Shown: piece by piece, positions 12,629 through 25,515 of the stretch
Numbering within the stretch: the first letter of the stretch is position 1
How the letters are laid out: each line of letters begins with the position of its first letter
Assembly (NCBI RefSeq): GCF_000143415.4
Contig: NW_003314289.1
Coordinates: 1,544,820 to 1,608,819 of the forward strand
DNA length: 64,000 bases
DNA from: Selaginella moellendorffii
Lineage: Eukaryota; Streptophyta; Lycopodiopsida; Selaginellales; Selaginellaceae
Direction of reading: 5' to 3'
The notes under the pieces: generated by a model
Database searches by the model: none
Seen by the model: only the letters and a program-made list of their open reading frames with translations
What the model was told of the DNA's origin: nothing
Translations under genes and position numbers: made by a program

Positions 12629-13229
12629 CTTACATCTTGAGTTTTTATGTAATTATTACACATCTAGGTAATGTAGTTCATACAAGTTCTTCTTTTAGCC
12701 TTTCAAAATAAAGTAAAAATAAAAATAAAGTATATATACACTTACTTACTACTCAATAAGAAGTTATAACATAAGTTTTTTTATGTTTATATTCATATCT
12801 TAATAATATAAGATTTCTTTTGTTGATTACATTTCTCTCTCAATATATGGGACTTTTAAATTCCTTGTATTATTATTTTGTTTAGAGGAGTAAAGAAAAA
12901 TTTAAATTTATATCTTATATAATATCACATGCTTGTTAATAAATTTATTCAAAAATATTTAATAAAAATTTTTAATTCTATACTGTATAAGCTTTATCTT
13001 TGATCATATATAAAATCTAGAAAACTATAAAATATTAATTATTGACTAGATTTGTTACTATATATTTGAAAAACTCTTAATCATAGAAAAATAACAAAAA
13101 ATATTTTTATTATTTAACAAGAACTTTACCTTTAAATATCAAAATTAAAATAGAAAGAAAGGAGTAGATGAAATCATGTTAGATAAAACACTTTAATATT
13201 TAAATATATTGGGTGAGATCCAAGTGTAC
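12629..13229. repeat. AT-rich tract, no gene
   Basis: Very AT-rich with no coding region. Part of it (about 13000-13110) resembles 23650-23760, so this is another dispersed, decayed repeat. Confidence 0.5.
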
Positions 13230-15237
13230 ATCTATAATGCTATATACTAATATTAGTGGAAAGAGAATACAGAAAATGTGCATATCAATTAGCCCAAAAA
13301 CCCTAAATTAGATATAGGAGCGAGTGGTCTAGATTGAAATCAATTTATACACTCACATTGGTGGAGGTGAGGGACAACTTTGATTGTCCCTAAAGAGTGC
13401 TGGGATTTGGGATTTTTTGTTTAAATCTAGCTTTTACATTATTTAAATTTCCCTTTTCTTTTAATTTTTCTCAACTTCTTCTCTTTTACTTGTTTCTTTT
13501 CATTCATCTTTAGGGCAGAGCAATAGCCTCCTCCTCCTCCTTTGACTTTGGAGCAATTGTTCACTGCTATGGGTTGCAGTTGAATAATTAAATGCAGTTG
13601 ATGGTAAGATTTGGTATAGCTCCTCTTGCTTTTGCTACCAATCCTCGCGTTCGGCTAGAGTTCTTCCATGGGAATCCTGGTTGATCACTTCATAATGATT
13701 GCCACATATCATTCTTGGGATGATGCTTGATATTTGCATGAGTTTCCCATGTGTCTCTAAAAGACAATGTTATAATGGTACAATAGTTTGAGCACAGTCA
13801 CTCATGAGGATTGGAGTATTCTTCGAAATGTCTTCAAACACACATTTGAACATGTTGACAATTGTGATGATGCCTTCCAATTATTATACCATCTTTATCA
13901 AGGCCATTTGAGTTAGTGATGCAATTTGGCATTTGTTTTCGAAGCCTCTTGCTTCATGCAAAGCCAAATATGTCAAAGTGGATCAAGCTGGGAATGTTAT
14001 GGCCAGCACTGTGTTAAGATCTTGTAAAACTTGTGTATGCACTTGCTCTAACCACCCTTGACAATGCCCTTTGTTTGGCACAACATTATGAGACGTCATC
14101 TCTTCCACTTCTTGTTGTAGATCTTTTAGCTCCACTTCCTGTAGGAGATGGTTTTGTTCTAATGGAGGTTGATGCTGTTACTACCTAAGTTCAAGGACAA
14201 AGGCGAGGACATGGTTGTAACCATGATATCCACTATTAAGCATATGATGAATTTAGTCACCCTTATCGGTGTTATCAGCATTTTCCAAATTAGCGACTTT
14301 CATTTCCTAGGTGGAGACCTTGGCATCAATAACATCTTGTTGGTGTTGCTGCAGTGGAAGGTTTGGACACCAAGATTCATGAAGAGTTGTATGAGTAGTA
14401 AAGGAATTTTGCATAAATAAGTCAGTGACCCCTCCATTTTTCTTTTAGAAGTATCATCAAGGGGTTCATTTGGCACCAATTTATCCAGTGTTTACTTTCC
14501 AAGCTTGTTTTTATAATAAAACCTCTCCTATTATTTTCTCCTTATTGGTTGATACAAGTTTGAGTTTATCTTATATTACTTAACCTATTGCCACATATTG
14601 CTATCTACATTTGCATTGTGTGGCAAAGCCAGTTCTTTATGGCAATTGCCATACACATGCATGTGCATGGGATGAGGTGGATTAAGTTGTGCATATGGGC
14701 AATCTCAAGTTTGAGTTGTAATCATTGTAGGTGATGCTGAGTTGAAAATTTTACCTCATCCTTGGTATAAATTAATTGCAGCATAATCATGCCAAGTGTG
14801 ACTTTAAAGTTTCTCCCCCTTGTCTCATACTTATATTTCTTTCATTCCTCTCACTTCTATACCTCTTTGGCCCTCTACTTCTCCCTCTACTTTCATCACT
14901 TTTGTTTTACTTCCTTTTACATTTCCGTCTTGTTCCTCTCTTTCCTTTTCCGATCCCTTTGACAATTTTTATATTATAGTAGTTGATTGGCTCATAAAGG
15001 AATATGCCAGTTTCTTTGAATTTGACTTATAGTCTATCACCAAAATTCCAAGAGTATTCCAACAAGGGATACTCATCCAATCAAGATTCTAATTCGTTAT
15101 TGGTCACCCAAAAATATCAAAATTTTACATGAAAATGTCAAGGAGATGTTAAAAAAGGGTATTATTTGAAAGTTGTGAAGTCTTTAGGCATATGAACCTC
15201 ATCTTGTGACAAAGCCTGATAAGAATATTTGTTTTAA
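13230..15237 (+). pseudogene. gag-protease-RT relic, plus strand
   Basis: A more decayed plus-strand copy of the element seen on the minus strand at 2725-4850. A gag-like block lies at 13560-14200. At 14340-14780 comes the protease region (VDTSLSLSYIT type, the DTG now altered), and at 15080-15237 the first RT blocks. RT stops abruptly at about 15237, where sequence switches to the interior of the LARD-like family, marking a recombination or insertion junction. Confidence 0.8.
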
Positions 15238-17948
15238 ATGATGATCAAACCCAAAGTGGTTGATAGTGAAGCTCGTTTATTTGCAAATAATAATATTGAA
15301 GTAACTTTGACTTGGTTCTTAATGGTGGTCTTTGGATATCCACATTGCAAACTAGATCTACCAAATGTCAATCAACATATAGTGTGATTCCCCTAAGTCA
15401 ACCAATAGAGTCGGACTTGAGACCGCTCTGATACCAAATGTAAGTTTTTGAATTTGGACTTTCTAGGAAGTTATCCAACCCAATACTATTCAAACCCAAG
15501 GACGTTTAACCTCAACTATCCCAAAACCTTTAACCAATTGAAAAAGGGGGTGCACTCTTGTTCATGGGCCCTTTCCCTTTATATTTAAACCCTATAGATC
15601 GTCTTTCAAGTCATTCTCATTAGTTGCTTACAGGAAATTGGTTGAGTCTTGAAAGTTTATATTCCTAAACTAAGAGTTATTCTTTCTCTAAGATGAAAGT
15701 TTTTCCATAAACTTTCTTAAGCATTTCCAATAGTTGATCTATTAATCTTTTTCCAGAAAACCATTCTATTTTAGTAAGCTAGTACAAGCTAGTGAAAAGG
15801 TTAGAATCAACTTCGGTAGCTTAGACTTTAATAAATAGTTTATATGATGCAACTCGAAAAGGATATTGATTTATGGGACTAAAGCAATTGAGTTGGATAA
15901 AGTCTTGGAGATTGCATAGAAAAGTGACTATTGCACTTTTCTAGAAAGGTGACCCTTATACCTTTTTTCTATAGCATTATGCTTGGTGGCATGTTGTACC
16001 TTGCATTTTATTAAACTTTATGAGAGAAGTGAATTCTCACTGATCTTGACTTGATTTTAATAGCCTTGTAACTTGGTTGAGGATGGTGATGTTTAATAGT
16101 TGTTTGAGATTGAGGTGTTAATACCCATACTATAGCTTTGTCCATTAGAAAGTTCTGTACTAATATGAGTCCATCTCATAGTCTTTACTTTAGTTATGAC
16201 TGAGTGTTGATCATGTATAACTAGCTTCTTCAAGGCATGCTTAGAGTTGTTGGATAGACATGTTGGTGAGTTTATTGCAATCCAATTAATTGGATTTGAG
16301 TGGTCATTTAGTCTGTGCTTCTCCATGTTCCTATATCTTGTACCTGGGGTATTACCTTCTTGTTAGATAAGTATATGACTCGATAATATGACTTTAATAT
16401 TTGGGTCTTGTGAAGGCAAGTTGAAAAATGATTATTAGTTATTCTACAACTAATGATTTCTTGTAGACTTTATTAAGGACTATTGACACTTGCTTTACTT
16501 GATAATGATTTAGTAATGATGGGCTTGCTTTACTGGATGGTTTTGTAGAGGATTGTGTCATTAACTTACATACTTTTTCTATGTTGGCAAATTAATATTT
16601 TCCTCTATTGATATCATTTGGTTGTGTTTAGTCTATAGTGTTGGAGTACATTGAGTCTTGGATGTAGTGATTCACTCTTTGATGATGTGTTATTTGTAAC
16701 TGAGTATTATTGAATGATCAGTCTCAAATATTGACTAACATATCTTCAATTTTGGTTAGCTTAGTTGCTAAAGAGCTTTGAGTGATGATTTATTCTTACT
16801 TTCTTTTAGCTTTGTTATGGTGTTAATGGCATTAAAATGATGCTTTGTCATTGACAATGTTGATGTTAAGATTTGAGTGAAATAAGATATCTCTCAATAG
16901 GATTAATATTGAGTTTCATTAGTCTCAATGCAGATAGTATTGATGATTTAGTTATAACTTTGTGTTCTTTGACATTCATGCATTTGCTAGTTAGCAATTA
17001 TATTGGCATTTGAATAAGTTGAGTGGCATTGAATTAGTTATATTCTAGATAAGATTATTTAATAGAGGTTGAGCTTTGGCTTTTCTTTAAAAAGTGATTT
17101 AATCATAGACTATACTAGCTTTACAAGAGGAAGAATTAATGATCAATATTGAAAATATTTGTTTCTTATTGGATTTGAATTAAGGATATATTAATCATTC
17201 ATGATTCTTCTTATGCTTGTTATAAAGTGAGTTAGGGGTGTTGAATGATTTTCTGTTCTTCAGTATTGTAGATTATTTCTTCGACGATGATTATGCATTT
17301 TTTATTGATGGGAAGATTGATGATCTTTCATGATAGTTAATTGTTCTCTTTGACGATTTATGGCTTTTCACATTACTACATGTTCTTGTGGTTTACTCTG
17401 GATTGGTCTCTTGGGTTTAAAATATTAGTAGGATGTTACTGACACTTGCTTGAGCAACTTAAATTCCTTCATATTATTAACTGAGATCTATTCAGATTGG
17501 TTAGTGCAATAGTTGGCATGAACAAGTATTTATTAGTCTTATAGTATTCATTTTGTTCTGTTAATTATTGTTACAATTGGTTCTGATAAATTAGATGTTA
17601 TTTCATTTAGGTGATACATTTGCAAGCATTTTACTTACTAATCAATGATACTTTGTTTTCTTTGAGTTATCTTTCATAAATTATTTGGCATTCTATCTAT
17701 AATATTTAATAGTTAAGTTTTATCATTGAGTGTTTTAGATGATACACTTGCTATTGCATATTGTTGGATGGTTAATCCTATAACTTTAATCTTTCCTAAT
17801 CTTGGTGGTTCCTATACTCTAATACTACTTTATTAGATGATAATTTACTTGGAATAATTTTATGTTCCAATATAAGATTTATTCACTGATAATTTGGTCT
17901 ATTAGATATCATTGTCTTTAACTTTGATATTATCCATCTATTAATCTG
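15238..17948 (+). mobile_element. Interior of a second LARD-like copy
   Basis: Collinear with 8120-11740 of the intact element but more decayed and shorter. It is interrupted at about 15345-15632 by a remnant of another element on the minus strand. It leads directly into the LTR at 17949. No coding domain is visible. Confidence 0.7.
15439..15632 (-). repeat. Short LTR with minus-strand primer site
   Basis: A 194-bp segment with inverted ends (TGTAAG...CTTACA). Its primer site, the reverse complement of TTGGTATCAGAGC, lies at 15425-15437. It therefore reads right to left and is nested in the LARD-like interior. The right part is closely shared with 5140-5222. Confidence 0.7.
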
Positions 17949-19024
17949 TGTCGCAAATATGATTTCGAGTATCAAAAGTTATTTATGGGTTAGTCCTTTT
18001 GGATATTCTTTCCTTACTGCCATGATGGCAGGAGGTCAGTATTGCTAAACCCTTTATCAATCCTTCTTGTGTTACTGGAGTTAACTGGGCATTTCGAGTG
18101 TACTTAGACTAGAAAAGCATAAGGGCGGAATTCCTACATGTTATTAGCTAAGCATACTTAGCCTGGTAAAGATTTCTTGTCTTGTTGTGTTTTGCATTGA
18201 CCCCTAAACTCCCACGTATTGAGATTACTCCCTCAATATTGCTAAATGATAATTTACTGTGTCTACCAAACACCCTTGTTATCATGCCCTTTATATTAGT
18301 TCCATTCGGTCTTATTGAATATTTATGGAAAGTGTCTAGATTTGCTAATTTGGCATATCTATAGAATATAGAGATTGTCTTGAACACAATGGTGTTAGTT
18401 TCATATTTAAATTTACAATCTAACACCATTCTATATTTAGTAAGTTTTAAATTTGTCGTAGAGCCTAACTCCTGGTACTAAAGGTGACAAATGTATAATA
18501 GGGACAATGGGTAGGTCAAGCATGGCTGACCAATCTAAAGCATAGTCTAACTTCTACTTGCGTGTCTATCCTTATTTTGCATCTGGCTTGAGTTTAAGCC
18601 CAAGTTCCATACCATGCTAGCTGGTGGAGTACTTATATCCTTGTATTATACCACTAGTATGCTGAAATAGTGCTAAACGTCATTTGGCTCAATTTTGTGT
18701 GCTAGTCCTTGCATTGGGATACTAGATGCTTTAGGACTATTCTTACATTGCTTCATGCTTTTGTCCCTTTACTCTTTGGGCTAAACACTCAGAAGTTGCT
18801 TCATGCTCCAGTTCCTTCGCTCATTAGTTGCAAATTTCAAAATTTGGCTTTGTATCTTCTTCATAAAAGGGCCCTAAAATTTAGGTTTTGCTCTACTGTC
18901 CTTGGACATGTGGCATATAACACATGGCATGTGATACATGGCACATAGAAGGTTTAGGTTCTGCTTCATGGGTATCCTATGGTAAATCATCATAGGATAA
19001 AGGATGAAAACCATATCAACTACA
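17949..19024 (+). repeat. Third long LTR of the LARD-like family
   Basis: It starts TGTCGCAAATATG and ends CAACTACA, followed by a primer-like TTTTGTATCAGAGG. Alignment with the LTRs at 6670 and 11741 is clear throughout. Like the short LTR at 2216 it has interior sequence before it and a primer site after it. Confidence 0.8.
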
Positions 19025-19271
19025 TTTTGTATCAGAGGAGTGGTGAATTAGTTGTTTGGCATGGCACTAGTGGATCCTTCTTAAGCATGATTATAAATGG
19101 ATCAATTAAGACTGTAGGAATTAGTTTATTGGTTCAAGTAGTCATTGCCATGCTCTCTCATAAAACTTTTCTTGGATTGGACTGAAGGCAATGCAAATGC
19201 AAGCTTGGTTTAGTCAAAGTTGAGTTCAAAAGAACAATTATTAGGGACGAAGGATCAAACATGTAAATCAT

Positions 19272-19797
19272 GTCCAAATTCACAATTTAGCGTCATTCTA
19301 TATTTATTAAGTTTCAAGCTTGTCAAAGACTAAGTTCTGGTACTAAAGGCGTGTCTATCTTTGTTTTGTGTCTAACTTGGGTTTAAATCTAAATTCCATA
19401 CCATACTACTTGGTGGAATACTTATATCCTCATGTTATGCCACTAGTATGCTGAAATAGTGCCAAACTCCATTTAGCTTTGTTTTACATGCTTGTTTTGG
19501 CATTGGGATGCTGGATGTTCTAGAACTATTCTTATGTCTCTCCGTGCTCTTGTCCCTTTACTCCTTGGGTTGAACACTTAGGAGTCGCTTTATGCTCTCC
19601 TTCGCTCCTTGGCTGCAAACTTAAGATTTTGGAGCTATATCTTCTTAAGTGGCCTATGGCCCTAAAACTGGAGCTTTACTCCACTATGCTTGGGCACATG
19701 GTATATGATATATAGCACATGGAGGTTTAAGTTCTACTTTGTGGTTATCTTATGGTAAACTATCATAGGATAAAGGGTGAAAACCACATGTGCTACA
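19272..19797 (+). repeat. Partial LTR of the same family
   Basis: Only the 3' half of the LTR is present, from the tgtccaaattcacaa block to the GTGCTACA end. The 5' half is missing. Confidence 0.7.
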
Positions 19798-20189
19798 GTC
19801 TTGTAAAGCATCTATAGATCAAGGTATCTACCATGGGATTATGGTATAGGTGGATGACTAGTGCCTCATATGGAATAGTTAATTTACACAATGAAAGAAT
19901 TTGTAGATTTAGTGCGGAAATGAAAGTGTTGGTCCACTTGGTTTAGGGTTGCTACTCAATAGTCAATGAAAACATTGATATTTCTGAGAGTGTAGTGCAT
20001 GTGATTATGAGATGAAATTAAAATATACCATCACCATGGATCTTTGGAAGTTTGAGGGATAAATGAAAATAAAATAATTATTAAGGGCTCTCTCTTCAAG
20101 TAATTGCCCCTTTTCCAATTAGCTTAAGGGGAAAGAGATAGAGTGTGCTACAAAATTGTTTAAATGAGTTTTTGAGATTGTTCTAGAGT

Positions 20190-20636
20190 GGGACTAAAGT
20201 GAAAAGCCAAAGTGTGTTTACATAATTAATAATTAGGGGGGTAGGGGGGAGCTTTTATGTGTAACTATCCTTATTCTCCATTTGGCTTGTACCTAAGCCT
20301 AAACCTCATACCATGCTAATTGATAGAGTACCCATCTCTTCATGTGTGGCCACTCGTATGTTGAAATAGTGTCAAAATTTATTTAGCTTTTTTTATGTGC
20401 CAATCTTGGTGTTGGGATGTTAAATGCTCTAAGATTGTTCCAATGTCCCTTATGTTCTTGTCCTTTGCTCCTTAGCTGTACATTTAGAAATTATTCTGTG
20501 CTCATGTTTCTTCAATCCATATATATATACTTAAGTGTTTGGCTTTGTCCATTCGTTTAGGGGCCCTGAGCTTTGCTCCATAGTTATTCTATGGTAAATC
20601 ACTTTAGGGTAAAAGATGAAAATCATATGTGCTACA
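20190..20636 (+). repeat. Partial LTR of the same family
   Basis: The 3' part of the LTR, ending GTGCTACA, is strongly decayed. The flanks give no clear element body. Confidence 0.6.
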
Positions 20637-20722
20637 TGCTCTAAGTAAGGCTTCTTTGGTGGATCAACTCAAGAATTCAACATTTTGGGTGATGGTGGCG
20701 TGTTTGACTTTGCTAACTAATG

Positions 20723-21568
20723 TGTTATAAATGTAACTGTGGGCATTGAATGTTATTTATCAATGAGTCCTTTCATCCTTACTGCCACCACAATAAGCTA
20801 TTGGTACTACTGGTTCCCTTTATTAGTCCCTCTACTTCAAGTGTAGTAAATTGGTTTTAGCAGATGTACTCAGTCAGATAAACATACTAAGCATACTCAG
20901 CCTAACTTTTAGTTCTATTTTACTCTGTCTTACACTAACTTAAGCACTAATCCCTCAATATTACTATATGATAGTTTACTATTTTTATTACTATCATGCT
21001 CCAATGTGTTGGTTTCATATCAATTATATTAGTCATTTATGAAAAGTGTTTAGATATGTCAATTTAAGCATATCTATAGCATGTAAAGATTGCATTGAAT
21101 ATAATAGTGTTGTACCTATACCAAAATACATAATATAATATCATTTCATATTTAATAAGTTTTTAAGCTTGTTCCATAGACTAACTCTTGGGCCTAAGAT
21201 GAAAGCCCAAAGTAAACTTTTATATAGGGTGGTGGCTATAAATATATAGGAGAGATAATTAGTAAGTTAGGCATGGTTGACCAACTTGAAATATTATTTG
21301 GCTCCTTGTTAGATATGTTTCTTTTTTACTTGATTTTAACTCTAGGAATATCTATATCCTCGCAATCAATATATTGAAATAGCATTAAACACCATTTAGC
21401 TCTATTTTGATTTTGGTGTTTGGATATATGCTAGTCTTGTCTCCCAAGGGCTTGAAATTCAAGTCTCACTCTATTGCTTTTAGCACACATGCTCAAGGGT
21501 TAGGTTCTACTTTATAGCTCCTATAATAATTTATTATAGGGTATAGAGTGAAAACCACATGTAGCACA
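20723..21568 (+). repeat. Decayed long LTR of the same family
   Basis: It starts TGTTATAAATGTAAC and ends GTAGCACA. Despite heavy C-to-T and G-to-A change, the order of blocks (tactgccacca, ccctttattag, agcatactcagcct, taactcttgg) follows the other LTRs. Confidence 0.65.
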
Positions 21569-21839
21569 CGATATAAGAAAAATTCTTGGTTGTTAGAGGA
21601 ATTGTAAATGCAAAGACTTTAGTGGCTATTCCAATAGTAGTGAAATTTTCTTAAGAAGTCTTCTACTGTAAACAAGAAACCACTAGTTGTCTATTATGGA
21701 TGACTTTGAAGTTGTTTTCAATTTATATTTTTTCCCTCACTATGACATGGAGAATGCTTGTATGGAATTTTGATATTTTCAGTAATAAAAAATAACACTT
21801 AGGACTACATTGAAAGCTTATTTTCTTGATTAATTGTAT

Positions 21840-22260
21840 TTCAATTAAAGATTCAAAGAATAAATTATACTTTATTGATGGCTTTTAAAGTGAGAGCATG
21901 AGGCAATACTTATATCATTTTCCTATGAAGCATTTGGAGGAGTTCTTTGATGTGGGTTGTTGATTTGAAAATGGTAAGCACAAATCTCATAAATATTTAA
22001 GGAGCCTTTCAATAAAGAATTATTATGATAATTGTTATAAACACAAGGATGGAAATAGATATCACAAATTGAAGCCTATAGTGGTTACTTTAGATACAAA
22101 ATCATTGAAGAAGTATAAGTTCATTATTAAGAATTATAAGCAAGATTGTCATCATTGTAGTAAATTTAGACACTACAAGGTTGATTGTTCACAATTGAAG
22201 AACAAGTAACAAAGTAAGAAAAATAATTAATCTTTTAATAATGGTAAAGTTGTAAAATTT
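21840..22260 (+). pseudogene. Copia-type gag zinc-knuckle relic
   Basis: Bases 22129-22215 translate to a stretch containing CHHCSKFRHYKVDC, a CX2CX4HX4C zinc knuckle typical of gag proteins, closest in style to Ty1/copia gag. Upstream sequence to about 21840 is Lys-rich and broken. No matching LTR or pol was found nearby. Confidence 0.6.
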
Positions 22261-22788
22261 GCAGTGTGAGGATGATGAGAAGGACTATTCTAGTTTTTAA
22301 AAGCGGCTCTCGATTGTTTCTCATTAACTAAAAAGGTAGAGGATGAGGATATTTGTGAATCATTTTTAATGTTAAAGGGTATATTCTATGGTTTAGTGTA
22401 AGTTTTACTAAACAGTAGAAGTAATGATAACTTTGTTTTACAAAGTTTATTGAGGAGTATAACTTTGTGACATAAGGAATTCTTCTATACACAATGAAAG
22501 GTGCAATTACTTTTACACAATATTCAATGCTTGAGTAAAGAGGGTTAGTTGGCAATATCACACTTGTAGAGACTTTTTATCTAATAGAAATCCATTATGT
22601 GAAACTTATTTTAAGAATATTATAGTTGATAAAGGTGGATCCAGAGATAAAGTGGACCATTAAATATGTCTTACTATAGTTTAGTGGCATTAAGTATATA
22701 TGGGGAGTTTAACCTCAAGTTATTATGTTCTCTACTACATCTTTGAAGCAGGTTTGTTATTGCGTGAAATGTCTTTTCAAGAGTTTCT

Positions 22789-22823
22789 CAGAGAGGGAGA
22801 GGGGGAGAGAGAGAGAGAGAGAT
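22789..22823. repeat. GA-rich microsatellite
   Basis: Repeated GA with a few interruptions. Confidence 0.85.
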
Positions 22824-22920
22824 CTTGTCAAGTCATATAAAGTTAGAATTATAAGTCATAATTATGGAATATATAATATAGTGATCACTTTCATATAGAG
22901 TGACTATACTAATTATTAGT

Positions 22921-22993
22921 TGTGTTAAATAGGGGTTAAACCACTAAATTTCTACTTAAGAAATAAATATTCTATCCATTGAGCTACATATGC
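22921..22993 (-). pseudogene. tRNA-Arg(CCT) pseudogene
   Basis: These 73 bases align without gaps to the intact tRNA-Arg(CCT) genes at 24715 and 37691. Roughly 20 of about two dozen differences are C-to-T or G-to-A, so cloverleaf stems are broken. Sequence on the 5' side of the tRNA (22994 to about 23100) also matches the flank of the intact genes, so it is a copy of the whole cassette. Confidence 0.8.
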
Positions 22994-23100
22994 ATTAACA
23001 AATTATGCTAATCCATTCTAATCAATATAGTGTTGAAGAACAACATTTTCATTTATGTTCACTAGCAAAATCAATTCTTGGTAAGAAAGTAGCATAACTT

Positions 23101-24714
23101 GAGGTAAGTCAGAGTTATACTACTCAATTAACCATAAACACTTTGTATTCTCTATCTCTTGTATAGGTAATGATGGGAACTTTGGCTTGCAAATTTTTTA
23201 TTATCAACAAAACTAACAAGATTTTGTTTCTCCTGTTTTCCACAATAAGGTGTGGTTTTGGGGGCAAATTTGCTGGGATCAAAACCATCCAACCATTTTT
23301 GAGGCTTCTGTGAGTTGGGGTTAAAGTCCTATAGAATTACATATGATAATTGAACAAGATATAGAGAGAGTGATGAGCTCTTTCTCATAGAAGAGGGCTA
23401 GTTATGGAAGAACAAAATTTGTAAATATTGTAATTTCAAGCAGCAAGTTCCTTCTTAACTTACTTTCAAGCTACTCAATTGCTTTGTAAATATACCAAGG
23501 AAGCAAGAATACAAAGACAACCTCAGTCAACACCTAAGATTTATGGGAACCTAACTGTGATGCAATTCATTTTAAGGTCACATAAATAGAGAGGTGCATT
23601 GTACTTAAGATTTGGAATATGTTAGGATCACTATATTTAAATATTATAGTCACATATAAAACATCTACAAAATTATATAATATTCATTATTGACTAGAGG
23701 TTTTTACTATATGAAAATATCTTATATTGAGGAGAAAAATAATAATCATTTTTCTGAAGTTTTTTATTTATCTAAGGATGCAAATATCATGAGTTGGATG
23801 ACAAATAAAAAATGAAGAAAGATAAATACTCTAAGTATAAAATGTTAAAAACTCTACTTTTATAGGGTTTATTAAATAGTGTTTGATGCACAAAAATCTT
23901 AAATTTAAATATCTGAAACTCAGAAAAATATAAAAATAAATTTGAAATTACTTTATTATTTTTCATACAATGTTAAATTAAAACAATTTGTTGAATATTT
24001 TAAAATAACTGTATTTAAAAATATCAAAAAATTATTTTTTAATTTTAGTTTTAATCTGTTACGGAGAAATAAGTTATTAAGTCATGAATATAATAATTTA
24101 AGTAAGTATAGTTTTATTTTTATTTCTAACCTTTTCTAATAAAAACTTATGCAAGACTACTTAGGTGTGTAAATGTTATTATGGAATCATCCATTGTTTG
24201 ACTTCTATATACATGTGGCTTTTCCAACCGGCAAAATGTGAATTTTAGTGGCAGTCATATTTTTAGTGAGAGATAGAGTTTTCTGATAGAATTTTCGGCA
24301 TTTTGATTGCATGCAAGGTTGTGAGTTTCCCTTACAACAGCACCATTCACCACTTCTCACTGCCAAGAGCATAGAGTATCAGGCTTTGCAATTCAAGTGT
24401 TGGCTGTTTAATTTGTAGCTGGGTAGGGCTCCATTCTTGCTGAGCTCACGGTTATGGGGTTGGGGCGAGTGCTCTCCCTGTCCTTAATGCCATGCAATTT
24501 TCCACCACTTATCAACGCTAGAAAAAGTTTTTACAAACTCCCAGCTGAAAAAACACAGGAATCCACCAGTTTTGGCAAGAGCTCTTTGATGAGAGTTGTG
24601 CCCAAACTGCCATCCTTGCACACCAAAGTGATGTTATTGTCACAGGAACCTAAAAAGAAGATTTAATTGCCATTGCCAGGGATCATAAACCCGAGACCCG
24701 TGTTGTTTGTTACT
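23101..24714. repeat. AT-rich intergenic DNA, no gene seen
   Basis: Mostly AT-rich and stop-filled. Bases 23650-23760 resemble 13000-13110. A 70-codon open stretch at 24454-24666 has no recognisable feature and is not called. Confidence 0.5.
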
Positions 24715-24787
24715 CGCGCCAGACAGGGGTCGAACCTGTGACTTTCTGCTTAGGAAACAGACGCTCTATCCACTGAGCTACAGGCGC
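24715..24787 (-). tRNA. tRNA-Arg(CCT)
   Basis: A full cloverleaf: acceptor GCGCCTG paired with CTGGCGC including one mismatch-type pair, anticodon loop TTCCTAA (anticodon CCT), TTCGA T-loop, discriminator G. No intron. It is identical over 73 bases to the gene at 37691. About 250 bases of 5' flank are also shared, in inverted orientation. Confidence 0.96.
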
Positions 24788-25515
24788 ATTGACAAAGTTG
24801 TGAGGGGCTGGTAAACTCTAAGTCCACTATAGTCAATGTAGTGTTGAATGGCAACATTCTCATTTTAGTGTTAACGTGTCCAGCGAGAACTTCGCAAATC
24901 AATTATTCCTGGCAAGAAAACAACTTAATTTTGGACCTTTCTCCTCAAGCCAAAATAAATATGAATTCCATATCGATGGCTCTCTTATTACAGTGTTGGG
25001 GGCTACTACAACTCTCATCGTTTGGGGCATTTTCTTCCATGGATTTGTGAGTGGCGGCTCCTTCGGTGTTTTCCTCGACCCGGGATGCAACATCTCGGGG
25101 CCTCGGTTCGATCAAAAGGAGTGTGGCGAGTGTCACTCGTATCCAAGCTTGTTTGGCTACAGGTTTGATTGGGATGGCAAGCACGCCTTGCTCTTGTGGC
25201 CTGCTCCCACTTGCAACGCCTCTGACAAGCTCCACAAGACACGGTGGCCCCCCTCCTCTTGGTCGCCCTCTATACCTATCGTACAAAATCTTGTAGAGCA
25301 AGCACGTAATTATAGGGCTAAAGCTGTGTAGTTAAAGCAAAATATAAAATATGAGAAATAAAACTACTTTATAAAATAGAATTTAAAAGGTTAAGGATTT
25401 AAAATATGTAATAATACATCATGTTTATTTCATGTCAATATTTTAATTACCAACCTTTGAAAAGTGGGGAAGCTAACAACAAATGTGTGTGAAGTGGAAG
25501 ATGCCTCCCATTTGT
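24788..25515. repeat. Flank of the tRNA-Arg cassette and unassigned DNA
   Basis: Bases 24788 to about 25030 are the 5' flank shared with the tRNA-Arg at 37691. Bases 25050-25330 are GC-richer and open in several frames on both strands, but no frame shows a recognisable domain. The rest is AT-rich 3' flank of the PPR gene. Confidence 0.5.

Noticed and set aside
24715-25030. tRNA-Arg cassette as a SINE
   Set aside because: A SINE has the tRNA-like head at its 5' end with a unique tail. Here the shared sequence is mainly 5' of an intact tRNA and there is no A-rich tail.
24876-25331. Overlapping open frames on both strands next to tRNA-Arg
   Set aside because: No frame shows domain patterning, the frames begin inside the shared tRNA flank, and similar length arises by chance in this GC-rich patch.
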